In this document: positions 13,513 to 26,871 of the stretch, in pieces
Numbering within the stretch: position 1 is the first letter of the stretch
Layout: each line of letters begins with the position of its first letter
DNA from: Magnolia sinica
Lineage: Eukaryota; Streptophyta; Magnoliopsida; Magnoliales; Magnoliaceae
Assembly: GCF_029962835.1 (NCBI RefSeq)
Contig: NC_080575.1
Location: 63,839,493-63,903,492 of the forward strand
Direction: 5' to 3'
DNA: 64,000 nucleotides
Notes under the pieces: model-generated
Seen by the model: only the letters and a program-made list of their open reading frames with translations
What the model was told of the DNA's origin: nothing
The model's database searches: none
Made by a program: the position numbers and the translations under genes

Positions 13513-14705
13513 TTAAATCTTGGCCATGCAGGCTTTTAGGGCGGCCCGATGATGGCGGTCCTCACGAGCAGTAGGACGTCCCCCATCTGAGTCCTGGGCC
13601 TCCTCTTCTTCTTCATGTCTCTCTTCTCTATTGTCCACCTCTTCTTCACTACATTCCTCTTCTTCATTGCCTTCCCCTTCTTCATTTCCTTCCTCTTCTT
13701 CACTGTCTTCCCCTTCTTCAATTCCTTCCTCTTCTTCAGTCTCTTCTTCTATCTCATCCCCATACTCATCAATTCTAGCTTCGCGTTGCCTAGGGCCTAT
13801 TCTCATATTGTTGAGTGTAGTTTCATTGATAAAATGGACTGGGGCAAGGTTACCCATATGGAGTCTGAATCTGAAATTTCGGGCGACCTTGCAAATGAGT
13901 CAGTTGAAAGGGAGGGATGCGTCCCCTCGAGTAGATCATGCAGTGTTGATTATTTGAGATAAGGTGAGAGTAGGAAGGCACACTTTTTCTCCCTGTTCAA
14001 CTCGGTACAGGAAATCCACCATAAACCTAGTGCATTCTGTGTGGTTACTCCAATAGGATACATGTTGTACGTGCATATATCATGGAGTAGGCAGAAATCC
14101 TCTGTCACACTGGTTGATGCGAGGCTATTTCCTCGCCTCCACTCCTCAAGTTAGCCACAAAGGAAACGTGTGCAGCGATTTCTCTCCCGCTCACTAGCGA
14201 GATTAGCTTCACTGGCATGTACAACTCCACATTCTATTCCCATGAGACGGGCCATAACATCCACATCGACCCTGCCGTGAGTTCTTCCCAACGGTATGAT
14301 AAACTAAAGAGGCTCTAGAGTTGGGTCCCGTATGTGAGCATAGAAGGCTTGTACGGTGCCATCACTTGCATGAGTTTTCCATTCGAACATGGGACCCCAC
14401 TCGGTCTCCCAAAGGAGGTCAATTACCGGATACAACCTAAATAAGTTCTCATCAACATGAGCTTCAAACTCAACCTTGCGATCATGGAACTTACTGAGTT
14501 CGGCGCCTGCCGGTAGAGATCTTTCTATCGGGATTCGAGGGTCGAGGTCCCTTTTCGACCTTCGCTCGACGCTTACACTTATCTTGGCACTTGTCCTCTT
14601 CTTAGAACGGCTTAGATGATAGGCCCGGCTTCATTCGGGGCTGCTCACTTCTTCCTTATAAGGGAAAGGAACGTTCTGATAGAGAAAATGGCGGTGATGA
14701 GCTCA
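13513..14705 (-). pseudogene. 'Putative plant transposon protein' ORF fossil, copy 2
   Basis: On the minus strand this region translates to a relative of copy 1 (4185-5810). It shares blocks around FYAHIRDPTLEPL, SERERNRCTRFLCG and FINETTLNNMRIGP (compare FYAHIWEPSLELL, ARERDRRTRFLCG and YINEMTLNQMDIGP). It ends in a long Glu-rich low-complexity tail encoded by a GAA/GAG-rich stretch (13590-13770), which explains the Phe/Ser-rich ORFs on the opposite strand there. Copy 2 begins within a few bases of the end of an LTR of family A (14711), so both copies of this ORF abut parts of the same retroelement family. It is broken, with several breaks. Confidence 0.6.
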
Positions 14706-14710
14706 AAGAG

Positions 14711-16745
14711 TGTAACGCCCCAAAAATTGGGGGTCGAGCAGAGCTCAACTCCCGAGTTCTAACGCATCACTTATGCAACATAGATAATGATGTATAAATA
14801 TGGTCGATATTAGTGCATTAAACATGAGTGAGATTACATTAAATTAGCATATCATACTCCAGAGTTAAGGTAAATGAGCAAGCGGAAGACTGAGATAAAT
14901 ATATATAGTATATACGTGTTTCATAACCTCCAGAGTATGAACGTGCTATCAAGCTGAATAAATACATAATTTATTTCCAAATATACAAAATATAAAAATG
15001 TAAATGTTCCACTAATCCAATATCCCTATAATCCCCGCGATTGCAGCTCTAGGTTTACATAGACTCGCCTGAGAGCTGAATGTAGGAGAACTCCTCCTTG
15101 TCAAAGTAGTCTGGCTCTATCACGTAAGCCGCATCACAACCTGCATTTAAATCAGAGTTTGGTTGGCGTTTTAAAACACCATCCCAGAGTGAGAGTGAGT
15201 GATCAACTCAGTGGTACTATAAGGCAAAGGTTAACATGTTATCAATTCAGTCAAGCAGTAATGATAAAACAATATAATAAACATATCTTAAGTACTCTTG
15301 TTAATGCATGAATGAGATGCGTAATGATGCATGCCCTCACCTGCACTCCCTCAGCGACATCATCTCACAATCGCGCATAACAAACTCCTTAAACGTGCAC
15401 TTCCTCGCCAAAATATATGCAATGTGGTGCATGGTCGTGTTAGCCAAGTAATTTATTAGGCTTATTCATACAGCAGATTTGGGAAGCTAAGGTACCTCCC
15501 TTTATATCACTTACCCAAATAATGATCCATCTAGGGTCGTCAGTCCTAGTTAATCATATACAATAAGCAAGTTGTAGGGCACCACCCCTGATGAAAAACA
15601 GTGGATAGGTAAGTTCACAAGTTCACACTCGAGGTCACTACGGAGAGGCTTGTCACCTCAGCGTAGGCCTAAATTTGTACTCGAGGTCACTACATGAGGC
15701 TCGCCACCTGAACATAGGTCGACAGCTCGAATACGATGTCCCATATACCACCATATTCAGCTCACAAGTTTGAGTTGCTCACTGGTCACTATGGGGAGGG
15801 TCGTCACCCCAGCGTAGGCCGACATCTCGGCCACGGTGTCCTGCACACCACCATGTCTGACTCATGAGTCTTAGCGGATCTTGGTGCCATGGTTAAACGG
15901 GCTTTACAATGGTAAGTGGTGCCTTAGATTCAAGCAGTAGCATCCATACATGGTAAACACACAATAAGCCAATCGTGTTAATTGACAAGTACGATTGGTA
16001 CGAGCGCACATTGACTTAATCAACATTGAGCGCATAAGCACTCCGCGTGGCCTAACCACTATCGACAATCACCGTACGGCTCAGATTCATTAAACATATC
16101 TAATGTGGCGAAACTAGTTCGGCCACTCAATCAGGAGCCATTAAGGATTGCCTGGACTAAGTGGTAGTCCCAAACATACTCAAATACAGTAGGGAATCAC
16201 ATATGCTACTCATATCAACATTTAACAAATAATACGAACATAAATCTCATTTGAGCATTTTATCATACACATTTGTCAAGTTGACATACATATGCATTTC
16301 ATCCAAAAATCATATAGTGACAATTTACAATACAAGAAGAAAACTATTCATATGACTAAGGAAACTAAGAATCCTATCTTACTACACTTAATAAGTACAA
16401 TCGAACACAAAATCTCATTCAGACATTTTAACAAACACTTAGACTAAATATTTCCAATTATATAGGTTAGACTTGTTACGACCAGAATTATAGCTATTCA
16501 TTTCACAACATCGTCATAAAGTTTATAACAAACATGTATCTAAGATTAAAACTTACTATATACGCAAACCAGGATTTCACATTTATTCAAACATTTCAAC
16601 AAACACATAGAATGCATTTTACATTCACATATTTCACACATGTATAGTTTATAAAAAAAATGCCGTAACTAATATTATTTGGCTACAATCAAGTCAAGCA
16701 TAAATAATTACTGACATTGAAAGCCTTGAAAACCATAACCTAAAC
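14711..16745 (-). mobile_element. LTR fragment, family A (minus orientation)
   Basis: It starts TGTAACGCCCC on the plus strand, which is the reverse complement of an LTR 3' end, and aligns in reverse to roughly 9830-11848 of the 3' LTR. Shared blocks include the 'ggtcactacgg..aggctcgtcacct' repeats, aacatgttatcaattcagtca, and 'aaagccttgaaaaccataacc' at its far end. The first ~1.1 kb of the LTR (its 5' part) is missing, so the copy is truncated at about 16745. Placed next to copy 2 of the transposon ORF, it could be that element's 5' LTR. Confidence 0.75.
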
Positions 16746-17743
16746 ATTTATAATCTGTAAATGGCCAGGCCCCTCTAATGCTGTCCATAGGAAATGGACA
16801 GCTTCATCATGGTCATAACAGCGGTTCCCACCTTCCAGGGACCCCCGCTCATCCGGATAGCTCCGACGCACATCCGGGCATGCTCCATTAATTTCGAGCA
16901 AATTTAATGGAGCAAATACGTAACCACTTGGTCCCAAATACTTACTTTATAAAAGAAAATCTCCTCTATTTTCTCAAATTCTCCATTTCGATCTTTTTTC
17001 GCCCAAATCCATGTCAATGTATGAGAATCATGCATAAACATGGATTTTAAGCAAAATACATGAGGGAAATTACAACATAGATATCATGTACACGATATCA
17101 CATAATGTATTGTTTAATGAACTACACATGTGCATTCTTGACAGGAGACGTACCAGACGCTTGAATCTGAAATATGCAGCTCCAACCCTCCCACATGCAA
17201 CATCCACCTGAAAGAATGCGCATAACTGTCATGCTTGAGTAATCAATATAGGAATGTACAAGTAAAACCATAAAACCAGAGATACTGCATTTTCAGGATC
17301 TCCTCCATAGTTAACGATTCATTCTAAAGCCCTTCTCCCTCCTCCTTTACCCGGGCTTGGGACCGGCAATGCAAGGAGTTGCATTGGCGGAGTTAAAAAA
17401 GGGCTTAGGCTTCATTTGGTTTTCAAAAAAAAAAAATTCATAAATACTAATGTGATGACCAAATAGAGCCTAAGACTATAAATACGTTCAAATATAGAGT
17501 ATAAAATTCATTCAATATTAAAAAAATAAAAAAAACAAGTGCCAAATTAATTCAAAATTAATTCAAAATGCACACAACAACTTCAAAATTTGTTCAAAAT
17601 GCACACAACACATGTTCAATTATACAGTACCAAATTTGTTCAAATTATTGAATTCTCAAAGCCCCTTTCCCCCATTGCACAAATGATCCTGGACCGGCCT
17701 CTCCAAGTGTAGATGCAAACCCATCTTCTTTCTACAAAGGAGT
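16746..17743. other. No gene recognised; probable 3' flank or noncoding end of the CACTA element
   Basis: No coding sequence is recognisable. The CACTA transposon transcribed from the right should end somewhere here, but I did not find a clear inverted CACTA terminus, so its 3' end is either decayed or lost. Confidence 0.3.
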
Positions 17744-17943
17744 GTGAGGTTGTATAACCTCAGTCAGGACAACAACAAAAGCTTCATCCTCCAATGGCTC
17801 GCAATGGATAGTTGCATCTGGATTAACTTTGTGTACTTCACCACGAGCAACTACACCACGTTTCCCAAAACCATACAAGTCGCATCTTTTACCGATATAT
17901 ATAATATCTGGCTACATTTACACATAAAATGGCATTGGTATTG

Positions 17944-19433
17944 TTAACGCTTATAATATAATTGTATGCTCATTGTAGTAAAAAATTTATACTTGCATAC
18001 CGACGATGCCTGAGTAGATTTAGCGACTGTTGGTGATGAGAGATTTTGAGTATACTGTCTATTTTTCTGCATATCCACCAATATTTTCTTCATCTCAACT
18101 ATATCTTGAGTCATACCATCCAATTTTTTCTTCACCTGAGATAACTCTTGAATTATGCTCTCTTTTTCTTTTGTCACATTCTCTACCTTTGAACGAGCAA
18201 GGGCTGACTTCTTCAGTCTACCTTCGCTCTCTATTGTCAGAACCAACCAACTGTAAAACATTGTAAATCAAGTTATTAAGATATTCATAATTACCATAAA
18301 ACTTAAGTAATTTTTAAATTTTATTAGTACCTCTGTAAGGGCATCATCCATGCCAGTCATCCTAGAAGCAGGATTGCTACTATAGAGCTCATCTAGTTTT
18401 TTCTGTGAAAAAATACAAATGAATGCAATATAATTCAAAGTTATACATAGGCTTTTCATAAGGGTACTAGTTAGTGGTGCGAGGGATGCACTTACAGCAA
18501 GGTTAGGATATTGGACAACTTTGTCCTTTCTTGTATGGGCTCTTAAGAAGACTTCACATCTACCTATCTTGACATCAAAAGTAAGATTCTTCTCCATCGC
18601 CTTTGGCACATTACATATCATTCAAATACACATCTTTAATAGATTTAGATGAATGATAATTCAATTTTAAATTTAATTTTAAACTATAATATCTATTTTT
18701 AAATACATACCATCTTATGGCGAGTAACAGCCATGCTGTGCCTCCCAAGACACACAGGTTCTTTTAGCTTGGCCTGATTGACTTTATTCCTTGCACTTAC
18801 CCTCTTGAATTCCTCGGTGGTACGTTGATCCATGAAGGCCCTCCAATCCTCCATAGGGATACCTGGGGGGGAAGGACCATCTCTTACAGCAATAGGATCC
18901 TTGTTTGTAATATATTTTGCAATCAATCTTCTCTTGTAATTCCTCCACGCTTCATTGATGCGTTTTGTAACGTAATCAAGCCTTGCAGCCCAACTTTGAC
19001 CCTCAAACTCATAAAACTGTGACAATCTTTCTGTGACCATATGAATTTGTTCATGAGGCACTTGGCGAAAGTCCAGGTATATGATCAGGATATGAGAACG
19101 GATGAGGACACCGACATGTGATGTAAAGTCTCTGTGATCGGAACAGTCCTCATTCGGTTGCCCGAATTCATTCGTCTTTAGGACTTTTTTCCTATCAGGT
19201 GGCACAAGTAAAGAGACCCCCCTAGTAATGCCTCTTTTTTTAGATGAAGAAGAAGCTGATACAATTACATAAAAAGAATAATAGTTATATATACACATCA
19301 TTGATTACTGCCAATATATAAGGAAAAGGAAATTTACATATATAATTAAGGAGAAGTATCTTATTACCTTTGGTGTTGCTTGAATCTGTACTCCCAAGCA
19401 CCTGCGCACCCAATACCTCTAGTTGTGAATCCA
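17944..19433 (-). pseudogene. CACTA second gene, plant transposase Ptta/En/Spm family (Transposase_24-like)
   Basis: A start codon at about 19433 opens a short exon (MDSQLEVLGAQVLG...) ending at a GT donor near 19370. The main exon (about 19265-18710) encodes the conserved core: SWAARLDYVTKRINEAWRNY, KYITNKDPIAVRD, IPMEDWRAFMDQRTTEEF and RNKVNQAKLKEPVCLG, typical of the Pfam PF03004 family. Further exons follow (AHTRKDKVVQYPN near 18530; LDELYSSNPASRMTGMDDAL near 18370), then a Lys/Glu-rich coiled-coil segment (SKVENVTKEKESIIQELS, 18180-18040). In CACTA elements this second gene is usually a DNA-binding accessory protein that recognises the subterminal repeats. The exon order matches the family, but I cannot confirm an uninterrupted spliced frame, so I call it a probable pseudogene. 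Confidence 0.7.
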
Positions 19434-19607
19434 TGTGCCTATTTCTTCCCTAATATGAAAATATAAGAAAAGAAAAGAAAAAGCTAATGGTTAAGAAATA
19501 ATTTAGATCACAGATAAAGTACAAAAAATTCACTATATTATCCAAACCTTGTTTAGATTTCCTCCAATAAATATCATTCTGTTACATGCTTAGAAAATAC
19601 AAACAAA

Positions 19608-20422
19608 TCAGTAGATTCTCTTCGATCGTTTTCTTTTCTTTATTTCCTCGACCACAACACTGACATCTTCAGATTCATTGAATATCAACTCATCAACCAT
19701 TGCTAATGAGGTGAGATCAGGTCCTGCATCGGCATTACTTACAACCTTTAATCGTTCTGATAGAATGCACGTCTCTTCTTTGACAAAAAATTTTTTGGAA
19801 ACCTCCAAGACCACATGCCAGTCAGGATTTTTTGGATCTCTGGAGTAGAAAACTTGCGTGGCATGCTCTGCAAGAATGAAGGGCTCGTCACCGACTTTGT
19901 CTGAACTGTAAAGACTAGCCAAGTTTACTAATCTCAAATTTGCTTCTGCATCAAAAGAAACACCATGATGTGTCACTTTCACCCAATCACACTTAAATAG
20001 GATGGGCTTGTACCCTGTTTGGTACTCCAATTGGATAATTCTATGAAGGACTCCGTAGTAAGGTTGATTTTCATCCACTGTATTGATATCCTTAGCACTT
20101 GATCGAAAGGTTGTCATACCCTCTGTCCTAACCCTACTGTTTTGGTTCGTTTTATTCTCCTCATAGTCCTTAGTGACAAAGAGGAAACCATTAATACAAT
20201 ATTTATTGTATTGCATAGAAAAAGCTAGAGGTCATCTCATAACATCTTTAAATTCATTATCATCAGATTCAATGAACTCTGGTTGCCTCTTCAATAAAGA
20301 TATGAATTCGTCCTCACTAGGCACCCTGTTGATCCTCTTATAGCATCGCTGCAAGAAATCTTTGTACTTCCTGCGCGATATTCGATAACATTGTTATATT
20401 GAAATCGCATAAAGTAAGGAAG

Positions 20423-20456
<34 letters not shown>

Positions 20457-23211
20457 GAGCTTATTATACATACCATTCCCACTCGTCATAGCTGGGATGA
20501 CTCTTCAGTACCCATCTACGATCTTGTTCGTATTCGATACCCACTAGGATAACACTTTGACCCGAACCTACTGGACCAACATCATCATCATTAGGGTCAT
20601 CATCAACGATATCTTCCAACTTACGTAGTCCTGGAATGACTCTGTTAAACCATTTTTCCAGTTTTTCCAGTAGGCTTGTTTTCTGTTTTCCTTTATATTA
20701 GTTGCAGAATATAACTGTCTCCTCTTGGATGTACTGCTCTGCAATACAACCCTCAGGTCGTGTCTTGTTACGGACATAGGCCTTGAATGTCTTCATGAAC
20801 CTGACAAAGTTAATGATACATTATATATACATGCAAATGTGGATGTTAAGCCGATTTATTCTTATTAAGCTCATAATGTACCTTTCGAATGGATACATCC
20901 ATCGATAATATACAGAACCACATATGCGAGCCTCGTAAGCCAAATGGATCACAAATGCATCATAATGACGAATATCGATGGCGAGCATATAGTCTCAAGC
21001 AGACATAACGTCCTAGCCATGCCCCTCTCGAGAGTAAGGAGTGTTTGAAGGTCTACAGTTGTCGAGCACAAGGCATTAAAGAAGGTGCAAAAGCTTGTAA
21101 TTATAAGACGAATGACCTTTCTATCCCTGAATGCATGCTGGATGAGAATTGGGAGCAGATGTTACATCAACACATGATAAGAATGAGACTTCATTCCCTT
21201 TAAATCCACGCAATCTTCCTTTACAATGGTCTTCCAATTCGCACTAAAACCGATCGAAACACGCAACTCATGCAAAGTCTGGATGAAAGGTTTTTTCTCT
21301 TCTTTTCTTAGACAGAAAGAACTTTGTTTCTGAATCACCTTGCCATTGTTCTTTTTCAGCCATAGACGCTTCTTAATTCCCAATTGTTTCAGGTCCCTGC
21401 GTGCATTAGCATCATCCTTGGTTTTGCCAGGCATGTTCAACATCAAGGCAACAAGGTTTCACATATATTTTTCTCAATATGCATGACATCAAGGTTTTGA
21501 TGCACGTGAATATCTTTCCAATACTCCAAATCAAATAATATAGACCGTTTGAAGAACCACAGTGATTCAACATCATCCGCTAGCTCTTGTCGGCCTCCAT
21601 CAATACCCCTTATATTACTCTTCCCAGTCTTCCCCCACTGCATATTCAAGTTCGCGGTTTGTCTTTTGACCTCAATCCCATCTAGACGGATCGGTTGACG
21701 CCATATCTCCACCTTCTTGTTGAACGTGCCAACACTTGTGTCCTTCCTAACCTATTCTGACATTGGCAACCATCATCTGTGGCCCATATAAACATGTTTC
21801 TTTCCATATTGGAGTCGTAAAGAATCTGTGTTAGGACCACATACAGGACAACCATACTTACCCTTTGTCCTACAACCAGAAACGTTACCATATGCTGGAA
21901 AGTCATGGATTGTCCAAAGCAGAATGACACGCATGTTGAATTTATTTTCATGGTATGCATCGAACGTCGTGACCCCTTCTCGCCATAACTTTTGCAGTTC
22001 ATCAATCAATGGCTGTAAATAAACATCAATATCCTTTCTAGGTTGTCGCGGTCCCTCAATGAGCAAAGTCAACATAGGAAACTGAGGTTTCAGTAAAGCT
22101 TTGGTGGAAGGTTGTACGTCACACACATAACGGGTCATGAACTATGCGACATACTGAAAGTGCCGAATGGGTTAAACCCATCTGTAGCCAAACCCAATCA
22201 AACATTGCGAGGCTTAGCTGAAAAATCTGTATACTTGTCATCAAGATTCTTCCATGCAATAAAATCAGCCGGATGCTCCATCCTTTCATGTTGAAATTTC
22301 CTGGTTGAGTGCCAAGACATTTCTTTCGCCAACCATGACACACTGAACATTCTTTGTAGCCTTGGTGTTAATGGAAAATACCTTAACACCTTCCTAGGTA
22401 TTGTAGATTATTTTTTCTCAGAATCCATTTCAGTCTTGTACCTAGAAGTTTTACAATTTGGACAAATGGTTTTCATCTCGTTCTCTCTCCAGTATAAGAT
22501 GCAGTCATTTGGACAAGCATGGATTTTCACATAATCAAGACCCAACTTTGTAATGATCTTCTTCGCTTGGTAGGTATTAGTTGGGGCCTTGTTATCGAAA
22601 GGTAACACCTTCTTTAGTAGTTGAAGGAGCTCTGTAAAGCTTTTTTCACTCCATCCATGATTCACCTTTAATTTGAAAAGCTGTACAATGAAAGTCAGCA
22701 CGGTGAAATCTTGGGCCCCAGGGTATAGCTTAGCCATTGCGTCTCGTAGATTTGCTTCAAACTCATTAGTTTCATTTTCTCCAAAGACGCCTTCAACTAT
22801 AGGGGTCACGTTGGGCTCATCCTGTACAACTTCATCTAGGTTATTGCCACCAAGTTCTTGAACGATCACGTTGTGAACCTCATTTAAGTTCGAGACACTA
22901 TGGTATTGTTGGGATCTTGATTCATGTACAGTACACTTAGGTGATACATGCTCCCCCATGCATGTTCCAAACCCTATAGCTTGGGTCGAATCCATTTTTC
23001 ATTAGATGTATTTCCATATCATCATAAGAAATCGAAAACGTGCACATCTGCAAGTGGTGTATGGACAAGGAACGAATTCTCTACTAGGAAGGTTTTCTTG
23101 TGCAAACTTTGAAAAACTTCTGATTCTAGGAAGAAAACGTGGGTCTGAGAAACTTAGTGTCATCCATTCCTTATTCATTACAGCCAAATCTCGATTAACC
23201 AACGAGTCCAT
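19608..23211 (-). pseudogene. CACTA TNP2-type transposase (Transposase_21) with DUF4218 and DUF4216 parts
   Basis: The start codon at 23211 begins the transposase-associated N-terminal domain (MDSLVNRDLAVMNKEWM..., with VPCPYTTCRC cysteines). Next comes the TNP2 core: KVNHGWSEKSFTELLQLLKK and HACPNDCILYW (22.4-22.7 kb), then TKGKYGCPVCGP (21.85 kb) and YWKDIHVHQNLDVMHIEKN (21.5 kb). A DUF4218-like part follows (AYEARICGSVYYRWMYPFER, 20.9 kb; AYVRNKTRPEGCIAEQYI, 20.75 kb) and then a DUF4216-like part (YQTGYKPILFKCDWVKV, PFILAEHATQVFYSRDPKNP, 19.6-20.2 kb). This is the catalytic transposase that excises and integrates CACTA elements. Frame changes between the 22.4, 22.1 and 21.7 kb segments indicate the copy is decayed. 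Its exact start exon reappears, cut off, in copy 2 at about 49080-49141. Confidence 0.85.
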
Positions 23212-24095
23212 TTTCAACCTGCACCTTACCAAAAATTAAAGTTGGAAATTAACCTAATGCACCATCCTCCTCAAAAGTTGGAAATTAAGAAAGTGCTATC
23301 AGATGATTGGACCCATACAGATATTATCTACCAAATACAATGTATTAAGGAGTTTGCAATCATTGTATTTTTACAATAAATTAATAATGTTATTTATAAG
23401 TAAAATCTTAAACCACTTGCATAGATGAAAAGTCTCGCATGCAATTCTAATATATCAAGCTAAATGATGGATCGTACCAGTTAAAGACTTCACCACACAA
23501 GGGCAATGGAATGCTTACAAAGGCCTAGGATGAAGAAACCACACAAATATTAGCTCTATCCAAAATTTCTTCAACCCACATTAAGTTTTAATGGTGAATT
23601 ACCACTGTTTCCTGTGCATCCAATCCATTCATATAGTATTGGCTCATCATGATGAAAAAAACTACCTAAAAATTGTATTATTCCGAGACTGAAGTGGACC
23701 ATACAGTGTATATTTAGAATTTTTAGGTATAATTTTATAAGTGGCCAGACTAGGAGTTGAAACAGCCTGATTTTTCGAATAAAAGCCAAAAATGTTTACC
23801 CCCAAGCTAGTAAAAGAAACCCAAGGTACCCAGGCAGGGTACCTAGGCATGTTCCAATTTTCTCTCTTCTTCGTTTCTATTGCATCATCACACCCTTCTT
23901 TTCTTTTTCTTTTTTCTATCAAGACTCATTATAACAGGCCAATAGTCTTACCATCCAGCGCGAACAAAAAATAAATCATCCGTACTTATAGACACTGAGA
24001 GAGATTTCTTTTGAGGATTTTCATTTAAAAGTTTTATAACTCTATAAGGGCCGTTTGGATGCCTTTTACTTCTGTAAAATGTAAAAAAGTTATAG

Positions 24096-24801
24096 TAGGG
24101 CTGAAAGTCGGGTCAGATTGGTCAGGTGGATACATGCTAATATTTTTGTTATTAAATTAATCCGTTATATTTCAATACCCATCTTATTTTTTATACTAAT
24201 GATTTTATTAATTATATATTCATTTATTTACAGTAAAAAAGCTTCATTTTTTCTAAACAAACAAGGTAAAATACAGGACAACTACTCCTTTAGAAGTTAT
24301 GTTGTGTAGCATGCAATTTATTTGGGAGAGAGAAATCTAACATACTTTATTAGCTCAAGTCATCTGAAATGGCATGGACCAATGAGACCCCATGAGGTCA
24401 GGAAGGGCTCATATATTTATAGATCGCCATTACAAGTAATTGGGGGACGAAGAGATTCAATATAATTATAGTACGCCTGAAGCCAGATCATTTTATATAG
24501 CTGGGGATACAAGGAAGAAATCCGGATAGAAAATATTTAGAGTGGAGAATTATCAAAAAAATAAAAATAAAAATTCTTCCTATTAAGAATATCAATATTG
24601 AGACATAAGAATTTCATGTGCCTTCAAGAAAGACAATCTGCACTCAATTATAATTTATATATCGATCGGGTTCGGGCAACCTGATACCTCAACCTGAGCC
24701 AGACCCAAGTTTTATCAGGTTGGTGTTTATATACCCAAGCTTGAGACCAAACCCAATACATTTTGCCCGAGCCCAACCTAATGTCAGGACTTTCAGCCCT
24801 A
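24096..24801. mobile_element. hAT-like non-autonomous element nested in the CACTA 5' region
   Basis: The 706-bp block begins TAGGGCTGAAAGTC and ends GACTTTCAGCCCTA, an inverted repeat of at least 14 bp. The flanks share gttata (…gttatag / gttataaa…), an imperfect target-site duplication compatible with hAT. Inside, the two arms carry related sequence (cgggtcagattggtcagg and tcgggcaacctgatacctc). There is no transposase. It lies inside the 5' noncoding part of CACTA copy 1. Confidence 0.65.
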
Positions 24802-25582
24802 GTTATAAAAAAGTGAGTTAGGATGATGCAGCAGCAGCCAATAAGTTCTCTAGCTACACTAAAGGGATGCCCTAAAACCCTCTCTTCATCATTTTTTTAA
24901 TATAATGTATTTTATATCTGGCAAGGCTTTAGATGGTACTGGTATAGCTATGTGGTGGCTAATGGTTAGTGCCCTGTGAGGTAGACCATCTTGTAGGTGT
25001 TTTGGACCACACCATAGGGAAACAGTAGTAATTGAATGTCCACCATTAAAAACCTCCAGCCCACTGTAATGTTTGGTTGACATCCGACTTGTTGATTAGG
25101 TCATAAGGACTTGATGAAGGGAAAAAACAAATATCAATTTGATCCAAAACTTTCAAGGCAACCAAGTTTAATTATAATGGTAGGCATTCAATTAATATTG
25201 TTTCATGTCATATGGGTCACTCGAGATTTACACCAGTGTTTAAAAATCAGTTTTCAGGGCGTCCTATTTGCAATGCATTTCTGGCATTGTATTAGGTTTA
25301 TACGGTTTCGCATTGGCCAATATGAACCATACTAGACAGGCCAATATGGTTCGCATTGGCCCTCAACAGTAACCATCAACCCATCAGACGAGTCATACCC
25401 AAAAATCCCCTCAATACAAGCCCTCCCATTGCAGCAGTGGTCTGTATTTAGCTTTAATGGTGGGCATTCAATCACCATAGTGGTGAAATCCCACGGCGTG
25501 CATGTGTAGGGTGTGTGTGCGTGTGGCGTGAGTGTGTAGGGGTGTGTGTGCGTGTGTAAAAAAAAATCACCACAGATTTCAG

Positions 25583-25584
<2 letters not shown>

Positions 25585-25613
<29 letters not shown>

Positions 25614-25615
25614 AA
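25585..25615. repeat. (GA)n microsatellite
   Basis: About 15 GA units lie in the 5' noncoding part of CACTA copy 1. The homologous position in copy 2 has a CT-rich run (about 47212-47263), so the tract belongs to the transposon family and has changed length between copies. Confidence 0.8.
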
Positions 25616-25871
25616 CTTACCGTCCTTCTTTTTCTTCTCCTTCTCCTTCTTCTTCTCCTTCTTGCGGTGAAAGGGGGTTTTGACAACAGAGATATGGGAA
25701 TGCGACCAATAGACAGGGAGAGAGGGTGAGGGAGAGAGGGAGATCGAGAGAGGGCAAGGGAAAGAGAGAGGCTGAGTGCGAGAGAGAGATGTAGAGAGAG
25801 ATTGAGAGATGGGTTTCCGTCTACCTGCGCGCGGGAGAAAATGGTGGACGGAAAGTTTTTAGGGCCTTTTG

Positions 25872-26405
25872 GAAGCAGATTGTGTACTGAGTAACGCAGT
25901 ACGCTTAAGCGTACTGACTAAACTCTATGGGTCCCACAGTCATTCGTAAATTTTATCCACTCCATCCATACATTTTAAAACATAATTTTAGGTCTTTAGC
26001 CTAAAAATGAAGCATAACCAAAGCTCAGATGGACCACACCACCGGAAACAGTGTGAATTCAACATATACCATTGCAAATTTCGTGGGGGCCATAGAAGTT
26101 TTAGATCAATATGATATTTGTGCTTTCACTTCTTCCATGTCTTTGTGATATTATGAACAGGTTGGATGACAAATGAACATCACTGCAGGCCATAGAAATG
26201 TTTCAATGGTGGAAATCATTATTCACACGGTTTCCTATGGTATGTATCCACTTGAGTTTTAGATATACCTCAATTTTGGTATCAACCACCAAAATGATCT
26301 AAAAAAATGGATGGACGGAGCGGATACGACAATTGCATTCACGGTGGGCCCAATTGAGTATACTCAGTACGATAAGAGCGTACAGCTCAGTACGCAACTC
26401 CACTG
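25872..26405. mobile_element. Foldback MITE nested in CACTA copy 1
   Basis: The two ends are inverted: gtgtactgagtaacgcagta near 25883 against the reverse complement of the sequence ending at about 26398 (GCGTACTGAGCTGTACGC). The interior has the paired 'ggaccacaccaccgg' and 'ttttatccactccatccat' blocks typical of the abundant foldback family in this window. CACTA copy 2 lacks it and reads straight through (about 47140-47200), so this insertion came after the two copies diverged. Borders are approximate. Confidence 0.65.
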
Positions 26406-26871
26406 AGGGAGTTTCTTAATGGACGCGTGATGGACGGCCCTTTGGGATTGATTTTTAGGACCGTGGGGCCCACTGGATATGTATTTTATATATCCACTCC
26501 GTCTATTAATTTTACATTATTATTTTAAATGTTGATACAAAAAATGAGTCAGAACGAATCTGTAAGGAAACCACACAACATATTAATAGTAGATATTTAA
26601 TTTTTATTATTTCTTATGGTGTGGTCCACTTAAACATTTAATTTATACAATTTTTGATCTCATCTACTAAAATTATATATCAGAATTAATGGGCGGCTTA
26701 GATGACCCCATGGAGCCCCATAAGCACCATCTATGTTTAATACAGTTTAGGAGAGGAGTTACGTTTTAGCTACAGATCAGCTAGGATCCGTAGCAAATTT
26801 AGCTACGGATTTAATCCGTAGCTAAGTACTTTCAACTTCCGTAGCCTTTGCTCGATTTTTTGGTAGTATCT

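Larger units (their letters stand above)
17744..26871 (-). mobile_element. CACTA (En/Spm) DNA transposon, copy 1, decayed autonomous element
   Basis: The 5' terminus is at about 26871: on the minus strand it reads (C/T)ACTACCAAAAAATCGAGC, matching the terminus of copy 2 at 46682. It is followed by subterminal palindromic repeats of the type TAGCTACGGATTAAATCCG (26757-26850). The coding part lies at 23211-17944 and holds two genes, a TNP2-type transposase and a Ptta/En/Spm-type gene, in the usual CACTA order. The 5' noncoding part (23212-26870) carries at least two later insertions, at 24096-24801 and about 25872-26405. The 3' terminus is not identified. Both genes are interrupted, so the element is unlikely to be active. 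Confidence 0.8.

Noticed and set aside
13615-13962. Plus-strand Phe/Ser-rich ORFs
   Set aside because: They are the antisense of the Glu-rich tail of the minus-strand transposon ORF.
25532-25729. ORF with Arg-Glu repeats and Leu runs
   Set aside because: It is a translation of the (GA)n and CTT-rich tracts in CACTA copy 1.
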